Assembly (NCBI RefSeq): GCF_000379465.1
Contig: NZ_KB905458.1
Span: 62,001-126,000 of the forward strand
Length of the DNA: 64,000 nucleotides
Reading direction: 5' to 3'
DNA from: Sciscionella marina DSM 45152
GTDB lineage: Bacteria > Actinomycetota > Actinomycetes > Mycobacteriales > Pseudonocardiaceae
Of the stretch, positions 41,005 through 49,191 are shown piece after piece; position 1 is the first letter of the stretch; each line of letters begins with the position of its first letter. The notes below the pieces were generated by a model. That model made no database searches. It was given only the letters and a program-made list of their open reading frames with translations, and had not been told where the DNA came from. The translations under genes and the position numbers were made by a program.

Positions 41005-42480
41005 TCAGCGCTGACTCGTGAAGCACAGCGTCTCGTCCGCGCGCCCGCGCAGTTCCAGGCGCGCGTGCTCGGACCAGCACTCCCGCTCCCCCGTACTGCA
41101 CTGCTCGATCACCGATTCGCTGGCGAGCACCCGCCCCGGGAGCGCCTTCGCCGCCTCGGTGAGCCGCGCCGCCTCGTTCACCGCGTCCCCGATGACGGTG
41201 TACTCCAGCCTGCTCCTGGTGCCCAGCTGACCGGCGAACACCCGCCCGCCCGCGATCCCGATCCCCACATCCAGTTCCCCGGCCTCGGTGACCGAGTCCC
41301 GGATCCGGCGCGCGGCCCGCAGTGCGGCGCTCGCCGGATCGGCGTGCTGCACCGGGGCGCCGAAGATGCACAGCGTCGCGTCCCCCTCGAACTTGTTGAC
41401 CAGCCCGCCCTCCCGGTCGATCTCGGCGACGACTCCGCCGAGCAGCCGGTTGAGCTTGGCCACGAAGTCCTCGGTCGGCAGGGCGTAGGCCAGTTCGGTG
41501 GAACCGATGACATCCACGAACAGCGCCACAACCTCGGTGAGTTCACCGCTGAGCGAGGCACCGACGGACATCGCGTGGTCCACGACCGAATCCCCGACAT
41601 GGCGCTCGAACAGGTCCCGCATGCGCTCGCGTTCGCGCAGCCCGCGGGCCAGATCGTTCACCGAGGCCTGCATCAGTCCGATCTCGGTGGTGTTGTTGAC
41701 CTCCACCCGGGCGTCGAAATCGTCCCTGGCGATGCGCTCGAGCGCGGTCCGCATCCGGCGCAGCGGGAGCCCGACCGAGCGGGCGAGCAGAACCGTGCTC
41801 GCGATCCCGAGGAACACCCCGATCCCGGCGAGCACGAACACCACGCGGATCCGCTCGTCCTGGCTCGAGCGGGTGTAGGAGAGCGCGATGACCACCGCGA
41901 CGAGCGGAACCCCGCCGGAGAGCACCCAGGTCACCGCGAGCCTGCCGAGCACCGTTCCCCTGCGCGCCTGGTACGACTCGAGCACTCGGCTCATCACCGG
42001 GCGCAGCAGCCGCTCGGTCGCGAGATAGGCGTAGGCGGTCGTGGTGATCCCGCCGAGCGCGATGAACGCGACCCCGGTCGCCGCGTCGGTATAGGAGAGC
42101 AGGCTGAACATCAGCACGCTCATCACGGCCACCCCGAGCAGCCAGAGCGCCCCGGAGACCAGCATCAGCCGCGCGGGGAGCCGATAGACCGCTGTCGCCT
42201 GCACCGCGGTGAGTTCCCCGCCCTCGCGCAGTGGGCCGATCGCCCGCCGCTGCAGCGCCGTGTTCACCGACATACCGACCACGAGCGCGAAGGCGGTCAG
42301 CCCGATGCCCACGGTGGCGAGCAGACCGACATGCCTGCCGAACCGCTCCGGGGCACCGTTGAGCCAGGCGAGCAAGCCGATCGTGAGCACCCCGGCCGCA
42401 CTCGTGGCCACACCGAGCAGACCGAGACCGAACGACGCGCGAAGCACCAGGGGAAGCTCGGGGCGCTCGCGGTCTCGCAC
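41005..42480 (-). CDS. Membrane class III adenylate/guanylate cyclase with HAMP domain
   Basis: A 491-aa protein with six membrane helices (about 10-240), a HAMP domain (about 240-300: RSVGLPLRRMRTALERIARDD begins it) and a catalytic domain (about 320-490). The catalytic part has VALFVDVIGSTELA with the first metal Asp, NKFEGDATLCIFGAP, and GDAVNEAARL. It should make cAMP in response to a membrane signal. The GTG at 42480 has TAAGAT 7 nt upstream, giving a leaderless start. Confidence 0.9.
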   Translation of the reverse strand: MRDRERPELPLVLRASFGLGLLGVATSAAGVLTIGLLAWLNGAPERFGRHVGLLATVGIGLTAFALVVGMSVNTALQRRAIGPLREGGELTAVQATAVYRLPARLMLVSGALWLLGVAVMSVLMFSLLSYTDAATGVAFIALGGITTTAYAYLATERLLRPVMSRVLESYQARRGTVLGRLAVTWVLSGGVPLVAVVIALSYTRSSQDERIRVVFVLAGIGVFLGIASTVLLARSVGLPLRRMRTALERIARDDFDARVEVNNTTEIGLMQASVNDLARGLRERERMRDLFERHVGDSVVDHAMSVGASLSGELTEVVALFVDVIGSTELAYALPTEDFVAKLNRLLGGVVAEIDREGGLVNKFEGDATLCIFGAPVQHADPASAALRAARRIRDSVTEAGELDVGIGIAGGRVFAGQLGTRSRLEYTVIGDAVNEAARLTEAAKALPGRVLASESVIEQCSTGERECWSEHARLELRGRADETLCFTSQR

Positions 42481-42568
42481 ACCGCCGATCTTAGAGGGGA
42501 GCCGGTGCCGCTCCCGGTCGCACGTGCTCGCGCGGCACCGGTGCATCGGACCTTGACAAACGATTAGC

Positions 42569-42590
42569 CAATTAGCAAACTCCCTAATTG
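42569..42590. promoter_or_regulatory. ArsR-type operator over the ArsR start
   Basis: CAATTAG (42569-42575) and CTAATTG (42584-42590) are perfect 7-bp arms with an 8-bp spacer; the right arm touches the ATG. TTGACA (42553-42558) upstream gives a promoter whose spacer and -10 fall in the site, so autorepression is likely. Confidence 0.8.
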
Positions 42591-42890
42591 ATGGAGGTCG
42601 AGGTTCTCAAGGCACTGGCCAGCGGGCGGCGGCTGCAGATTCTGGAGTGGCTGCGCGATCCGGTCGCACACTTTCCCCCGCAGGTCGACGGAGATCTGCT
42701 GACCGACGGCGTCTGCGGGGTGCTGATCGCGCAGAAGCTGGAGGTCAGTCAGCCGACCGCGGGCGAACACCTGAAGGTACTCACCGCGGCGGGGCTGCTG
42801 CGGGCGAAGCGCAGCAAGCAGTGGGTGTTCTACCGGCGCGATGAGGACCGGATCCGGGAAATCAAGCAAACCTTCCAAGACGATTGGTGA
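42591..42890 (+). CDS. ArsR-family regulator
   Basis: A 99-aa winged-helix repressor: VLKALASGRRLQILEWLRDP, recognition helix in KLEVSQPTAGEHLKVLTAAG, and wing AKRSKQWVFYRRD. A single cysteine in DGVCGVLI lies just before the DNA-binding helices, but there is no CxC metal site, so the signal need not be a metal. It heads an apparent operon with a YbaK protein (6 bp) and a cupin (overlap). Confidence 0.9.
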   Translation: MEVEVLKALASGRRLQILEWLRDPVAHFPPQVDGDLLTDGVCGVLIAQKLEVSQPTAGEHLKVLTAAGLLRAKRSKQWVFYRRDEDRIREIKQTFQDDW

Positions 42891-42896
42891 GCGAAC

Positions 42897-43436
42897 GTGG
42901 GTGTCAGTACGTATGAGCGACTGATCGGACTGCTGGACGAGCACGGCGCGAGGTATCGGACGATCGACCATGCTCCGGAGGGCCGGACGGAACCGGTCAG
43001 CGAACTGCGCGGGCATCCGGTGCGGCAGGCGGCCAAATGCGTCGTCGTCCTGATCAAAGTGGACAAGAAAACGCGAAAGTACGCGCTCGCCGTGGTTCCC
43101 GGGAACACCCGGGTGGATCTGGCTGCACTGAAAGCGCTCTGCAACGGGCGCTACGCGGGATTCGCCGACAACGAGACGGCCGAACGGCTTTCCGGCAGCG
43201 TCAGCGGCACCATCCTGCCGCTGACGTTCACCGGCGAACTCGAGCTCGTCGTGGACCCCGCGCTGTTCGAGCACGAGGAGATCTTCTTCAACGCCGCGCG
43301 CCTGGACCGTTCCCTCGCCCTGGCCACCGAGGACTATCGCCGGATCGCGGCGCCCACGGTGCACGCGATCGCCGAGCAATCAGCCGAATCCGCCGATAGC
43401 GCGAACCGGCGGGAAACGGCGCCCGGCCATGCCTGA
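42897..43436 (+). CDS. YbaK/ProX-type aminoacyl-tRNA deacylase
   Basis: A 179-aa protein with the YbaK/EbsC fold: residues RTIDHAPEGRTEPVSELRG, the conserved lysine in AAKCVVVLIKV, and GTILPLTFTGELELVVDPALF. Family members hydrolyse mischarged tRNA such as Cys-tRNA-Pro. The last 25 residues are an extension without similarity. The end overlaps the cupin start by 8 bp. Confidence 0.85.
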   Translation: MGVSTYERLIGLLDEHGARYRTIDHAPEGRTEPVSELRGHPVRQAAKCVVVLIKVDKKTRKYALAVVPGNTRVDLAALKALCNGRYAGFADNETAERLSGSVSGTILPLTFTGELELVVDPALFEHEEIFFNAARLDRSLALATEDYRRIAAPTVHAIAEQSAESADSANRRETAPGHA

Positions 43437-43814
43437 TCCGATGCCTCACGTCATCCACATGGACCCGAAATACGAGCCGCTGGAGCACATCGATGTCCCA
43501 GCTCTGGCGCGGGCGGTCACCGAACCGTGGTTCAACCAGACGCTGTGCCGGGTGAACGATTCGGTGATCCGCCTCGGTGTCGTCTCCGGTGAGCACCACT
43601 GGCATCGGCACGACGAGGAAGACGAGTTCTGCTCCGTCATCGACGGGCGCCTGATCATCGAACTGGACGGGCACGACAGCGCCGAACTGGGCCAAGGTCA
43701 GGGAATCACCGTTCCCCGGGGCCTGCGGCCCCGCGGCCGATCGCGCCGCAGCGGACCACCATGCTCATGATCGAGCAGGCCGGAGTGCGGCCGACCGGCG
43801 ATGGCCCGAGTTGA
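43429..43814 (+). pseudogene. Cupin-domain protein gene with a frameshift
   Basis: The first 100 codons encode a small cupin: GEHHWHRHDEEDEFCSVIDG carries the metal histidines and GQGQGITVPRG closes the barrel. Near 43728 the frame breaks: the open frame ends at 43770 in an Arg/Pro-rich tail of no merit, while the -1 frame continues as PIAPQRTTMLMIEQAGVRP to a stop at 43814, exactly the expected end of such cupins. The break is in a run of G and C, so it is a one-base deletion in the genome or a sequencing error. Confidence 0.75.
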
Positions 43815-43822
43815 ACCGCGGG

Positions 43823-44545
43823 TCAGGCCGCATCGTGAAAGACCAGGCCCAGGGTGTAGCGCAGGCCGCTGCGCACCGCGGACACCCCGTGCCGCACCTG
43901 CGCGGTCGACCAGCCACGCGCCGAGCGCACCGGGCGGTCCCTCGTGGTGAACACGAGCCCGTGCCCGTGCGGGATCACGGTGGCCGTGCCCCGTGACTGA
44001 GCCCGCATCCGCTGTTCGACGAGCAGGAACTCCCCACCGGTGTGGTCCACCCCGGGGTTGCTCAGGTTGATAACCACCTGCAGCGGGAAAACCTTGTCCC
44101 CGTACAGATCCCGGTGCAGCGCGTTCCATCCGCCCTCGGCATAGCGCAGCAGGATCGGGGTGGGCCGCCGCTGCCCTGCCGCGTGGCAGATCTCCAGCCA
44201 TTCGGCGAGGGTGTCCGGCCATTCGGCCTGCCTGCCGAGCCGCTGCGCCCAGTCCCGCGCGATCGGCAGCAGCCTCGGGTACAGCGCCTCGCGCAGCCGG
44301 GCGATCGGCTCCGGGAACGGTTCGGCGAAGTAGTGGTACTCCCCTTCGCCGAACCGGTGACGGCGCATATCGATGGTGGACCGGAAATGTTCGGGTTCCG
44401 GATAGAGCTCGGCGAGGCTCGCGCATTCGGTCTCGGTGAGCAGCCGGGGCAACAAGGCGCAGCCGTACTCGTCGACCTCGCGGTGCACCGCTGACCAGTC
44501 CGCCGCGGCCACACGTTTCTCGTAGATGTTCACGCTGGTGTTCAC
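43823..44545 (-). CDS. 2OG-Fe(II) oxygenase of the Ogt/sigma operon
   Basis: A 240-aa oxygenase. The iron motif is in ALHRDLYGD (HxD), the distal histidine is in VRHGVSAV and the 2OG arginine in GLRYTL near the C-terminus, all in the right order. Its position behind an O6-alkylguanine transferase suggests an AlkB-like role in removing alkyl groups from nucleic acid, but the protein is not a close AlkB match by eye. ATGA overlap with ogt. Confidence 0.8.
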   Translation of the reverse strand: MNTSVNIYEKRVAAADWSAVHREVDEYGCALLPRLLTETECASLAELYPEPEHFRSTIDMRRHRFGEGEYHYFAEPFPEPIARLREALYPRLLPIARDWAQRLGRQAEWPDTLAEWLEICHAAGQRRPTPILLRYAEGGWNALHRDLYGDKVFPLQVVINLSNPGVDHTGGEFLLVEQRMRAQSRGTATVIPHGHGLVFTTRDRPVRSARGWSTAQVRHGVSAVRSGLRYTLGLVFHDAA

Positions 44546-45147
44546 GCCGCCTCCAGTTCGAGCAGTTTCCGTTTCGCTTCGACTCCGCCCACGTACCCGG
44601 AAAGCGATCCGTCCGAACGCACCACCCGATGGCAGGGCAGCACGACCGGGATCGGGTTCGTCGCACAGGCCGAACCGGCCGCGCGCACCGCACGCGGACT
44701 GCCCGCGGCCGCGGCTATTCCCGCGTAACTCGCGGTCTCCCCGTAGCCGATGTCCGCCAGGTGGCTGAGCACCTCGCGGCGGAATCCCTTGCTCAGCCGC
44801 AGATCCAGCGGCACATCGAAACCGGTCCGCTTTCCGGTGAAGTACTCGTCGAGTTCGGTGGCGAGCCGGTCCAGCCTGCCCGGTGCGCGCAGGATTCGCG
44901 GGCTCACGGTGTCGGCGAGGTTCGCCAGCACCCGCTCGTGTTCCTCGCGTTCGTAGGCCACCCGCAGCACACCGGCCTCGGTCGCGGCGAGCAGCAGCCG
45001 CCCGACCGGGGTGTCATGCGTGCGGTAGGCGATGTCCAGCACGCCCTCGCTCGCGGCCTGTTCGGCGAGCCGGGCATGCAGACGGGCGAGCGCCTCGGTC
45101 TCGTCCCCGGCGAGCATTCCGGCGATGTCCTTGTCCGCGGTCATCAT
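44542..45147 (-). CDS. ogt: Methylated-DNA--protein-cysteine methyltransferase
   Basis: A 201-aa suicide repair protein for O6-alkylguanine. The reactive cysteine is in VVLPCHRV; the HTH-like GYGETASYAGIAAAAGSPRAVR and the SGYVGGVEAKRKLL end fit Ogt/Ada-C. The N-terminal 80 residues are not an Ada zinc domain. ATG 45147 follows GGGAG with a 5-nt gap and overlaps the sigma-factor stop by ATGA, so the pair is coupled. Confidence 0.92.
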   Translation of the reverse strand: MMTADKDIAGMLAGDETEALARLHARLAEQAASEGVLDIAYRTHDTPVGRLLLAATEAGVLRVAYEREEHERVLANLADTVSPRILRAPGRLDRLATELDEYFTGKRTGFDVPLDLRLSKGFRREVLSHLADIGYGETASYAGIAAAAGSPRAVRAAGSACATNPIPVVLPCHRVVRSDGSLSGYVGGVEAKRKLLELEAA

Positions 45148-45617
45148 TCGCACTCCCTTGGGTAGATCGTGCGGAGTTTCCGCACCCCGTCCGCCGCCGC
45201 TCTGCGCACGGCCGCGGTGCTGCTACCGGTGATCTCGGCGATCTCCTTGTACGGCAGACCGGCCAGATAGTGATAAGCGACGGCGGCCCGCTGGGTCAGC
45301 GAGAGTTCGCCGAGCGCCGACCACAGATCCGGATCGGCCTGTTCGGGGCGCCCGATCCCGGAGTGGCGCTCCGGCGGTTCGGGCACGGTGACCGCTCTCC
45401 GCTTCGCCGCGCGGGTGGCATCGATCGCCTTCCGGTGCGCGATCGTGACCAGCCACGCCTGCACATTGGCGGTCTCCGGAAGCCCGGGATACGCCTTGAG
45501 CGCGGCGAGGAACGTCTCCGCCGCGGCGTCCTCCGCATCGGCGTGCCCGAGCACTGCCCGGCACACCCGGAGCACGGTCGCGCCGTGTTCGGCGACGATC
45601 TCTTCGAACGCCTTCAT
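45144..45617 (-). CDS. ECF-type RNA polymerase sigma factor
   Basis: A 157-aa sigma factor. Region 2 includes HADAEDAAAETFLAAL and NVQAWLVTIAHRKAIDATRA for -10 binding; region 4 is LTQRAAVAYHYLAGLPYKEIAE plus an HTH ending VRKLR. No anti-sigma gene adjoins. It heads a three-gene operon with ogt and a 2OG oxygenase, so it may control an alkylation-damage response. GGAG lies 9 nt before the ATG. Confidence 0.9.
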   Translation of the reverse strand: MKAFEEIVAEHGATVLRVCRAVLGHADAEDAAAETFLAALKAYPGLPETANVQAWLVTIAHRKAIDATRAAKRRAVTVPEPPERHSGIGRPEQADPDLWSALGELSLTQRAAVAYHYLAGLPYKEIAEITGSSTAAVRRAAADGVRKLRTIYPRECE

Positions 45618-45623
45618 TTGACA

Positions 45624-45649
45624 GGACTCCAGTATTGATGGGACTCCAG
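45624..45649. repeat. Direct repeat in the sigma-factor leader
   Basis: GGACTCCAG occurs at 45624-45632 and 45641-45649 (17-bp period), just upstream of the sigma-factor ATG; the proximal copy supplies the GGAG ribosome site on the minus strand. It may be a regulator site. Confidence 0.5.
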
Positions 45650-45696
45650 CATCGGTAGCACACCCGGTAGACGACGCTGACCCGCGAAACGTGAGT

Positions 45697-47106
45697 TTAT
45701 CCGCCGAACCAGGTGCGCAGCGCGATCGCGAGCCCATCGGTGTCCTCGCCCGCGCACGCCCAGGCGATGGTGCCGTCCGGGCGGATCAGCACCCCGCTCA
45801 GGTCCTCCTCGATGGGCGCGGCGAGCTCGAGCACCCGCACCCGCTCCGGTACGGGCACGGCGGTACCGCGCGGCAGCGCGAGCAGAGCCGTTCCGTCCTC
45901 GGTGTACTCGGCGACCGGGCGGCCGCCCGGTTCCAGGTCACCGCAGGCGAACCCGGTGCGCGGATGGCTTGCCGGGTAAGGGAATTCATAGCGGTCCCCG
46001 GTTCCGGTGAGCAGCCGCCAGAAATATCGGTTGGCCGCGGGGAGATCCATCAGCTCAGCGAGCAGTTCGCGCAGTGCACCGATGTGTTCGCCCTGCCACA
46101 GCAAGGCGGACTGGGCCCGGGTGTTGCGCAGCACGGCGGCACCGGCGGGGTGACGTTCGCTCGGGTAGCTGTCCAGCAGCTCCTCCCCTTTGGTCCCGGC
46201 GATCACCGAGGCGAGCTTCCAGCCGAGGTTCGCCGCGTCGACCAGGCCGAGGTTGAGTCCCTGTCCGCCGTTGGGCGAGTGCACATGCGCGGCATCCCCG
46301 GCGATCAGCACCCGCCCGCTGCGATAGGTGCTCGCCTGGTGCGCGCGATCGGTGAACTTGCGCGGCTCGCGCAGTTCGGTGATCGGCACATCGGCGCCGG
46401 TGATCCTGCGGATGCTGGCGCGCAGCTCCTCCGTCGTGAGTGGACCGTCGGTGCCGGTGCCGAACTCCGTGGTGCCGAGCAACGTTCCGCCGTGCATCAG
46501 TTTGCCGCCCGGGTAATCCCCGGCCTCCGGTAGTTCTCCGAGCTTTTCCGGATCCACCTCGGTCACCCTGGTGATCATGGTCGGTTCGGTTCCCGGGAAC
46601 GCGAATCCGGCGAGCCCGCGCACCGTGCTGCGCCCGCCGTCGCAGCCGACGAGATAACGGGCGCGCCATTGTGTTCCGGCCGCACCCGCGGTGACCCCAG
46701 CGGAATCCTGCACGACCGTCTCGACCCCGGTCCCCCAGTGCACCACCACCCCGAGTCCGCGTGCGTACTCCCGCAGTATCCGTTCCAGATCCGGCTGCCA
46801 GATCGGCGCACCCGCGCGCCCCGGTTCCTCCTCGATCTTGAATATCCAGGCGAAATGCCGCAGCGTGCTGCCGTGATCGTGCCGGAGGTCGGCGAGCCCG
46901 ATCCCGGTGTATTCGGCGATTTCCGGGCCGAGGCCGCGCCGGCACAGCGCCTCGAAGGCCAGCGGACCGATCGCCCGCGCCCGTTTCTCCTCGTTCGGCT
47001 TCGCCGATCTTTCCAGTACGACCACCTCCGCGCCACCGAGCCGGAGCTCGGCCGACAGCAACAGTCCCACCGGCCCGGCACCGACGATGAGCACATCCGC
47101 GTCCAT
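45697..47106 (-). CDS. Group A FAD-dependent aromatic monooxygenase
   Basis: A 469-aa flavin hydroxylase of the PheA/TetX/Rox type. The FAD motif is VLIVGAGPVGLLLSAEL, the DG motif is GCDGGRSTVR near 160, and the GD motif is RVLIAGDAAHVHSPNGGQGL near 270; the C-terminal thioredoxin-like domain is present. It should hydroxylate an aromatic ring, possibly a drug. ATG 47106 has GGAG 6 nt upstream. It is divergent from a TetR-type repressor with a palindrome between them. Confidence 0.88.
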   Translation of the reverse strand: MDADVLIVGAGPVGLLLSAELRLGGAEVVVLERSAKPNEEKRARAIGPLAFEALCRRGLGPEIAEYTGIGLADLRHDHGSTLRHFAWIFKIEEEPGRAGAPIWQPDLERILREYARGLGVVVHWGTGVETVVQDSAGVTAGAAGTQWRARYLVGCDGGRSTVRGLAGFAFPGTEPTMITRVTEVDPEKLGELPEAGDYPGGKLMHGGTLLGTTEFGTGTDGPLTTEELRASIRRITGADVPITELREPRKFTDRAHQASTYRSGRVLIAGDAAHVHSPNGGQGLNLGLVDAANLGWKLASVIAGTKGEELLDSYPSERHPAGAAVLRNTRAQSALLWQGEHIGALRELLAELMDLPAANRYFWRLLTGTGDRYEFPYPASHPRTGFACGDLEPGGRPVAEYTEDGTALLALPRGTAVPVPERVRVLELAAPIEEDLSGVLIRPDGTIAWACAGEDTDGLAIALRTWFGG

Positions 47107-47116
47107 GATCATCTCC

Positions 47117-47128
47117 TTAACTTGTTAA
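47117..47128. promoter_or_regulatory. TetR-type operator between monooxygenase and repressor
   Basis: TTAAC-TT-GTTAA is a near-perfect dyad located 10 bp from the monooxygenase start, overlapping its ribosome-site leader. A second AT-rich element (AGATTAAACC) follows toward the repressor gene. Confidence 0.65.
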
Positions 47129-47187
47129 AGAGATTAAACCATGAAACGGCTTTGTTAGGCTGTCAACCCAGCCGAGAGGAGTCGGGC

Positions 47188-47820
47188 TTGCCGATCGACA
47201 AGAAGTACGCCGCCCAGATCGCCTTGCGGCTACTGGACTCCGAGGGGTTGGACAAGCTCACGGTGCGCAGGCTCGCGACCGAGCTCGGCGTCAAGGCTCC
47301 CGCACTGTACTGGCATTTCCCGAACAAACGCGCCCTGCTCGACGAGATGACCGACCAACTGCTCGCCCCGGCGCTGACCCCGTTACACGCCGGGCATCGC
47401 GGGCAACCGTGGTGGTCCTGGCTCACCGAAGCGGCGGAAACCCTGTGGCAGGGCCTGCTCGGCGTCCGCGATGGGGCACGGATCGCCTCGGGCGCGGACC
47501 TGATCCGCGCCCGCGCGCTGGGCGAGTTCGCCGAGCTGGTCACCGAAACCCTGCACCGGGCGGGTTTCCCGCTCTCCGACGCGTCCCGCGCCTCGGGCGC
47601 GATCATCCACTTCGTACTCGGCCGCGCCGTCGAGGATCAGACCCGCGCCCCCCAGACCGAGGAACACGCGCTGATCACCGGAGAAAGCTTCCCTTATCCG
47701 GTGCTTGCGCGTAGCCTGCTCGAGCGCCACCGGGAAGGATCGGCGCAGGTGGACGACTTCCGGTACAGCCTGCATATCCTGATCACCGGGCTGCGGACGA
47801 TCCGAGAGAGCGAGCGATGA
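47188..47820 (+). CDS. TetR-family repressor with tetracycline-repressor-type C domain
   Basis: A 210-aa repressor. The HTH is LTVRRLATELGVKAPALYWHF (about 28-48), followed by KRALLDEMTDQLL, the start of the TetR_C fold seen in true tetracycline repressors. The TTG at 47188 follows GAGAGGAG with a 6-nt gap. It probably controls the divergent monooxygenase; its stop overlaps the next small gene by ATGA. Confidence 0.88.
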   Translation: MPIDKKYAAQIALRLLDSEGLDKLTVRRLATELGVKAPALYWHFPNKRALLDEMTDQLLAPALTPLHAGHRGQPWWSWLTEAAETLWQGLLGVRDGARIASGADLIRARALGEFAELVTETLHRAGFPLSDASRASGAIIHFVLGRAVEDQTRAPQTEEHALITGESFPYPVLARSLLERHREGSAQVDDFRYSLHILITGLRTIRESER

Positions 47821-48026
47821 CAAGAGGAGAAGATCACGTTTCCGTACCGACCGGGGACGTTTCCCTCAGACAGCGGATTGCCAATACACCTGCCATGCGA
47901 TTTCCTGTTCCCATGGTCGCTTTCGAGATGGAAGAATGTTCGGGCTGCCACGGAAGCGGCATGGATCGTAACGGCAATACCTGCAAACAATGCGGAGGGA
48001 TCGGCCAGATACCGAAGCGCAACTGA
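47817..48026 (+). CDS. Small DnaJ-like zinc-ribbon protein
   Basis: A 69-aa protein ending in two CxxCxG knuckles, CSGCHGSG and CKQCGGIG, eight residues apart, the pattern of one DnaJ cysteine-rich zinc site. The first 38 residues show no domain. It is translationally coupled to the TetR-type repressor by a 4-bp overlap and converges on trpS. The role is unknown. Confidence 0.75.
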   Translation: MTRGEDHVSVPTGDVSLRQRIANTPAMRFPVPMVAFEMEECSGCHGSGMDRNGNTCKQCGGIGQIPKRN

Positions 48027-48041
48027 CCGCCCCCGAACCAC

Positions 48042-49010
48042 TCAGCCGATTCCTGCAAGTTGCATTGCGGCATGCAACCGCGGCCGGGCACGCTCGACCG
48101 CGAGTTCGGCGGCGTCGGCCCGCAACCGGTCCAGTTCGGCCTGATCGGCGAGCAGCTCGTCGATCGTCTTGCGAATGGGCCGGAGCCGATCCAGAACGGC
48201 ATCGGTCACCATTCGCTTGAGTTCCGCATAGCCGGTTATCGACTCCGCGAGCTCCCTGGGGTTTTCCCCGCGAATGGTCGACAGAATATCCACCAGATTC
48301 GTCACTCCTGGTTGTTCTTCGGGAGCGTAGCGAACAATTCCGGAAGAATCGGTGACCGCCCGGGAAATCTTGCGCTCGATGATTTCCGGTTCATCGCGCA
48401 GGAATATGGTTCCCACCGCGTCGGCACTGGATTTCGCCATCTTGCGGCTCGGTTCGGCGAGGTCCATGATCCGCGCCCCGACCGGCGGGGTCACCGCGCG
48501 CGGAACCGTGAACACCTCGCCGTACTCGGTGTTGAACCGCCGCGCGAGCGACCGCGCCAGCTCCACGTGCTGGCGCTGATCGTCCCCGACCGGGACCTCC
48601 TGCGCACCGTGCAACAGGATGTCGGCGGCCATCAGTGTCGGATAGGTGAGCAGACCGAGCCGGACCCCGTTCTCTCCCTTCGACTTCTCCTTGAACTGCG
48701 TCATCCGCCGCGCCTCGCCGAAGGTGCACACACATTCCAGAATCCAGGAGAGCGAGGCGTGTTCGGCGAGCAGATCGGACTGCACGAAGATCCGTTCGGC
48801 CGGAATGCCCGAGGCGATGAGCGTGGCGTGCAGTTCCCTGGTCAGCACGCGCAGCTGCGCCGGGCTGTACCGCTTGGTCATCGCGTGCAGATCGGAGACG
48901 AAATAGAGGTCACCGTGGTAGTCGGCGCGATCGGCCCAGTGCTGGATCGCGCCGAGGTAATTGCCGAGATGGACCCGGCCGGACGGAGTTGCGCCGGAAA
49001 AGCGGATCAT
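48042..49010 (-). CDS. trpS: Tryptophan--tRNA ligase
   Basis: A 322-aa class I synthetase that charges tRNA-Trp. The HIGH-type motif is in ATPSGRVHLGNYLGA, the KMSKS-type motif reads KMAKS near 190, and VPVGDDQRQHVELAR lies between. AAGGAG is 7 nt before the ATG. The upstream leader holds a Trp-codon attenuator, so expression should rise when charged tRNA-Trp is scarce. Confidence 0.96.
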   Translation of the reverse strand: MIRFSGATPSGRVHLGNYLGAIQHWADRADYHGDLYFVSDLHAMTKRYSPAQLRVLTRELHATLIASGIPAERIFVQSDLLAEHASLSWILECVCTFGEARRMTQFKEKSKGENGVRLGLLTYPTLMAADILLHGAQEVPVGDDQRQHVELARSLARRFNTEYGEVFTVPRAVTPPVGARIMDLAEPSRKMAKSSADAVGTIFLRDEPEIIERKISRAVTDSSGIVRYAPEEQPGVTNLVDILSTIRGENPRELAESITGYAELKRMVTDAVLDRLRPIRKTIDELLADQAELDRLRADAAELAVERARPRLHAAMQLAGIG

Positions 49011-49065
49011 GCCTTAGCTCCTTGTCGGTTTCTCGCCGCCCGAGGAGCCACCGGATACGCAGAAC

Positions 49066-49124
49066 GGCCGCCCTCTGGGCGGCCATTTCCATCGCGTGTT
49101 CGACTCGGCCGCCGTCAGGCGGCC
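49066..49124 (-). promoter_or_regulatory. Transcription attenuator of trpS
   Basis: Four complementary segments in minus-strand order: 49118-49124 and 49107-49113 (7-bp hairpin, loop TGAC, over the leader-peptide stop), then 49077-49084 and 49066-49073 (8-bp hairpin, 3-nt loop, terminator). Because the arms share the GGCCGCC/GGCGGCC sequence, the second can pair with the third as antiterminator when the ribosome stalls at the Trp codons. Confidence 0.82.
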
Positions 49125-49156
49125 CACCACGCACTCATACGCTGCGAACACTGCAT
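49115..49156 (-). CDS. trpS leader peptide with tandem Trp codons
   Basis: A 13-codon frame reads MQCSQRMSAWWAA and stops inside the first attenuator hairpin. The ATG at 49156 has TACACT (49163-49168) 6 nt upstream, so the leader would be translated leaderless from the transcription start. An internal ATG gives the shorter MSAWWAA. Two adjacent Trp codons just before the hairpin match ribosome-stalling control. Confidence 0.8.
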   Translation of the reverse strand: MQCSQRMSAWWAA

Positions 49157-49191
49157 ACGGCCAGTGTAACGCGCCGGTTAGGCTTCTCGGT

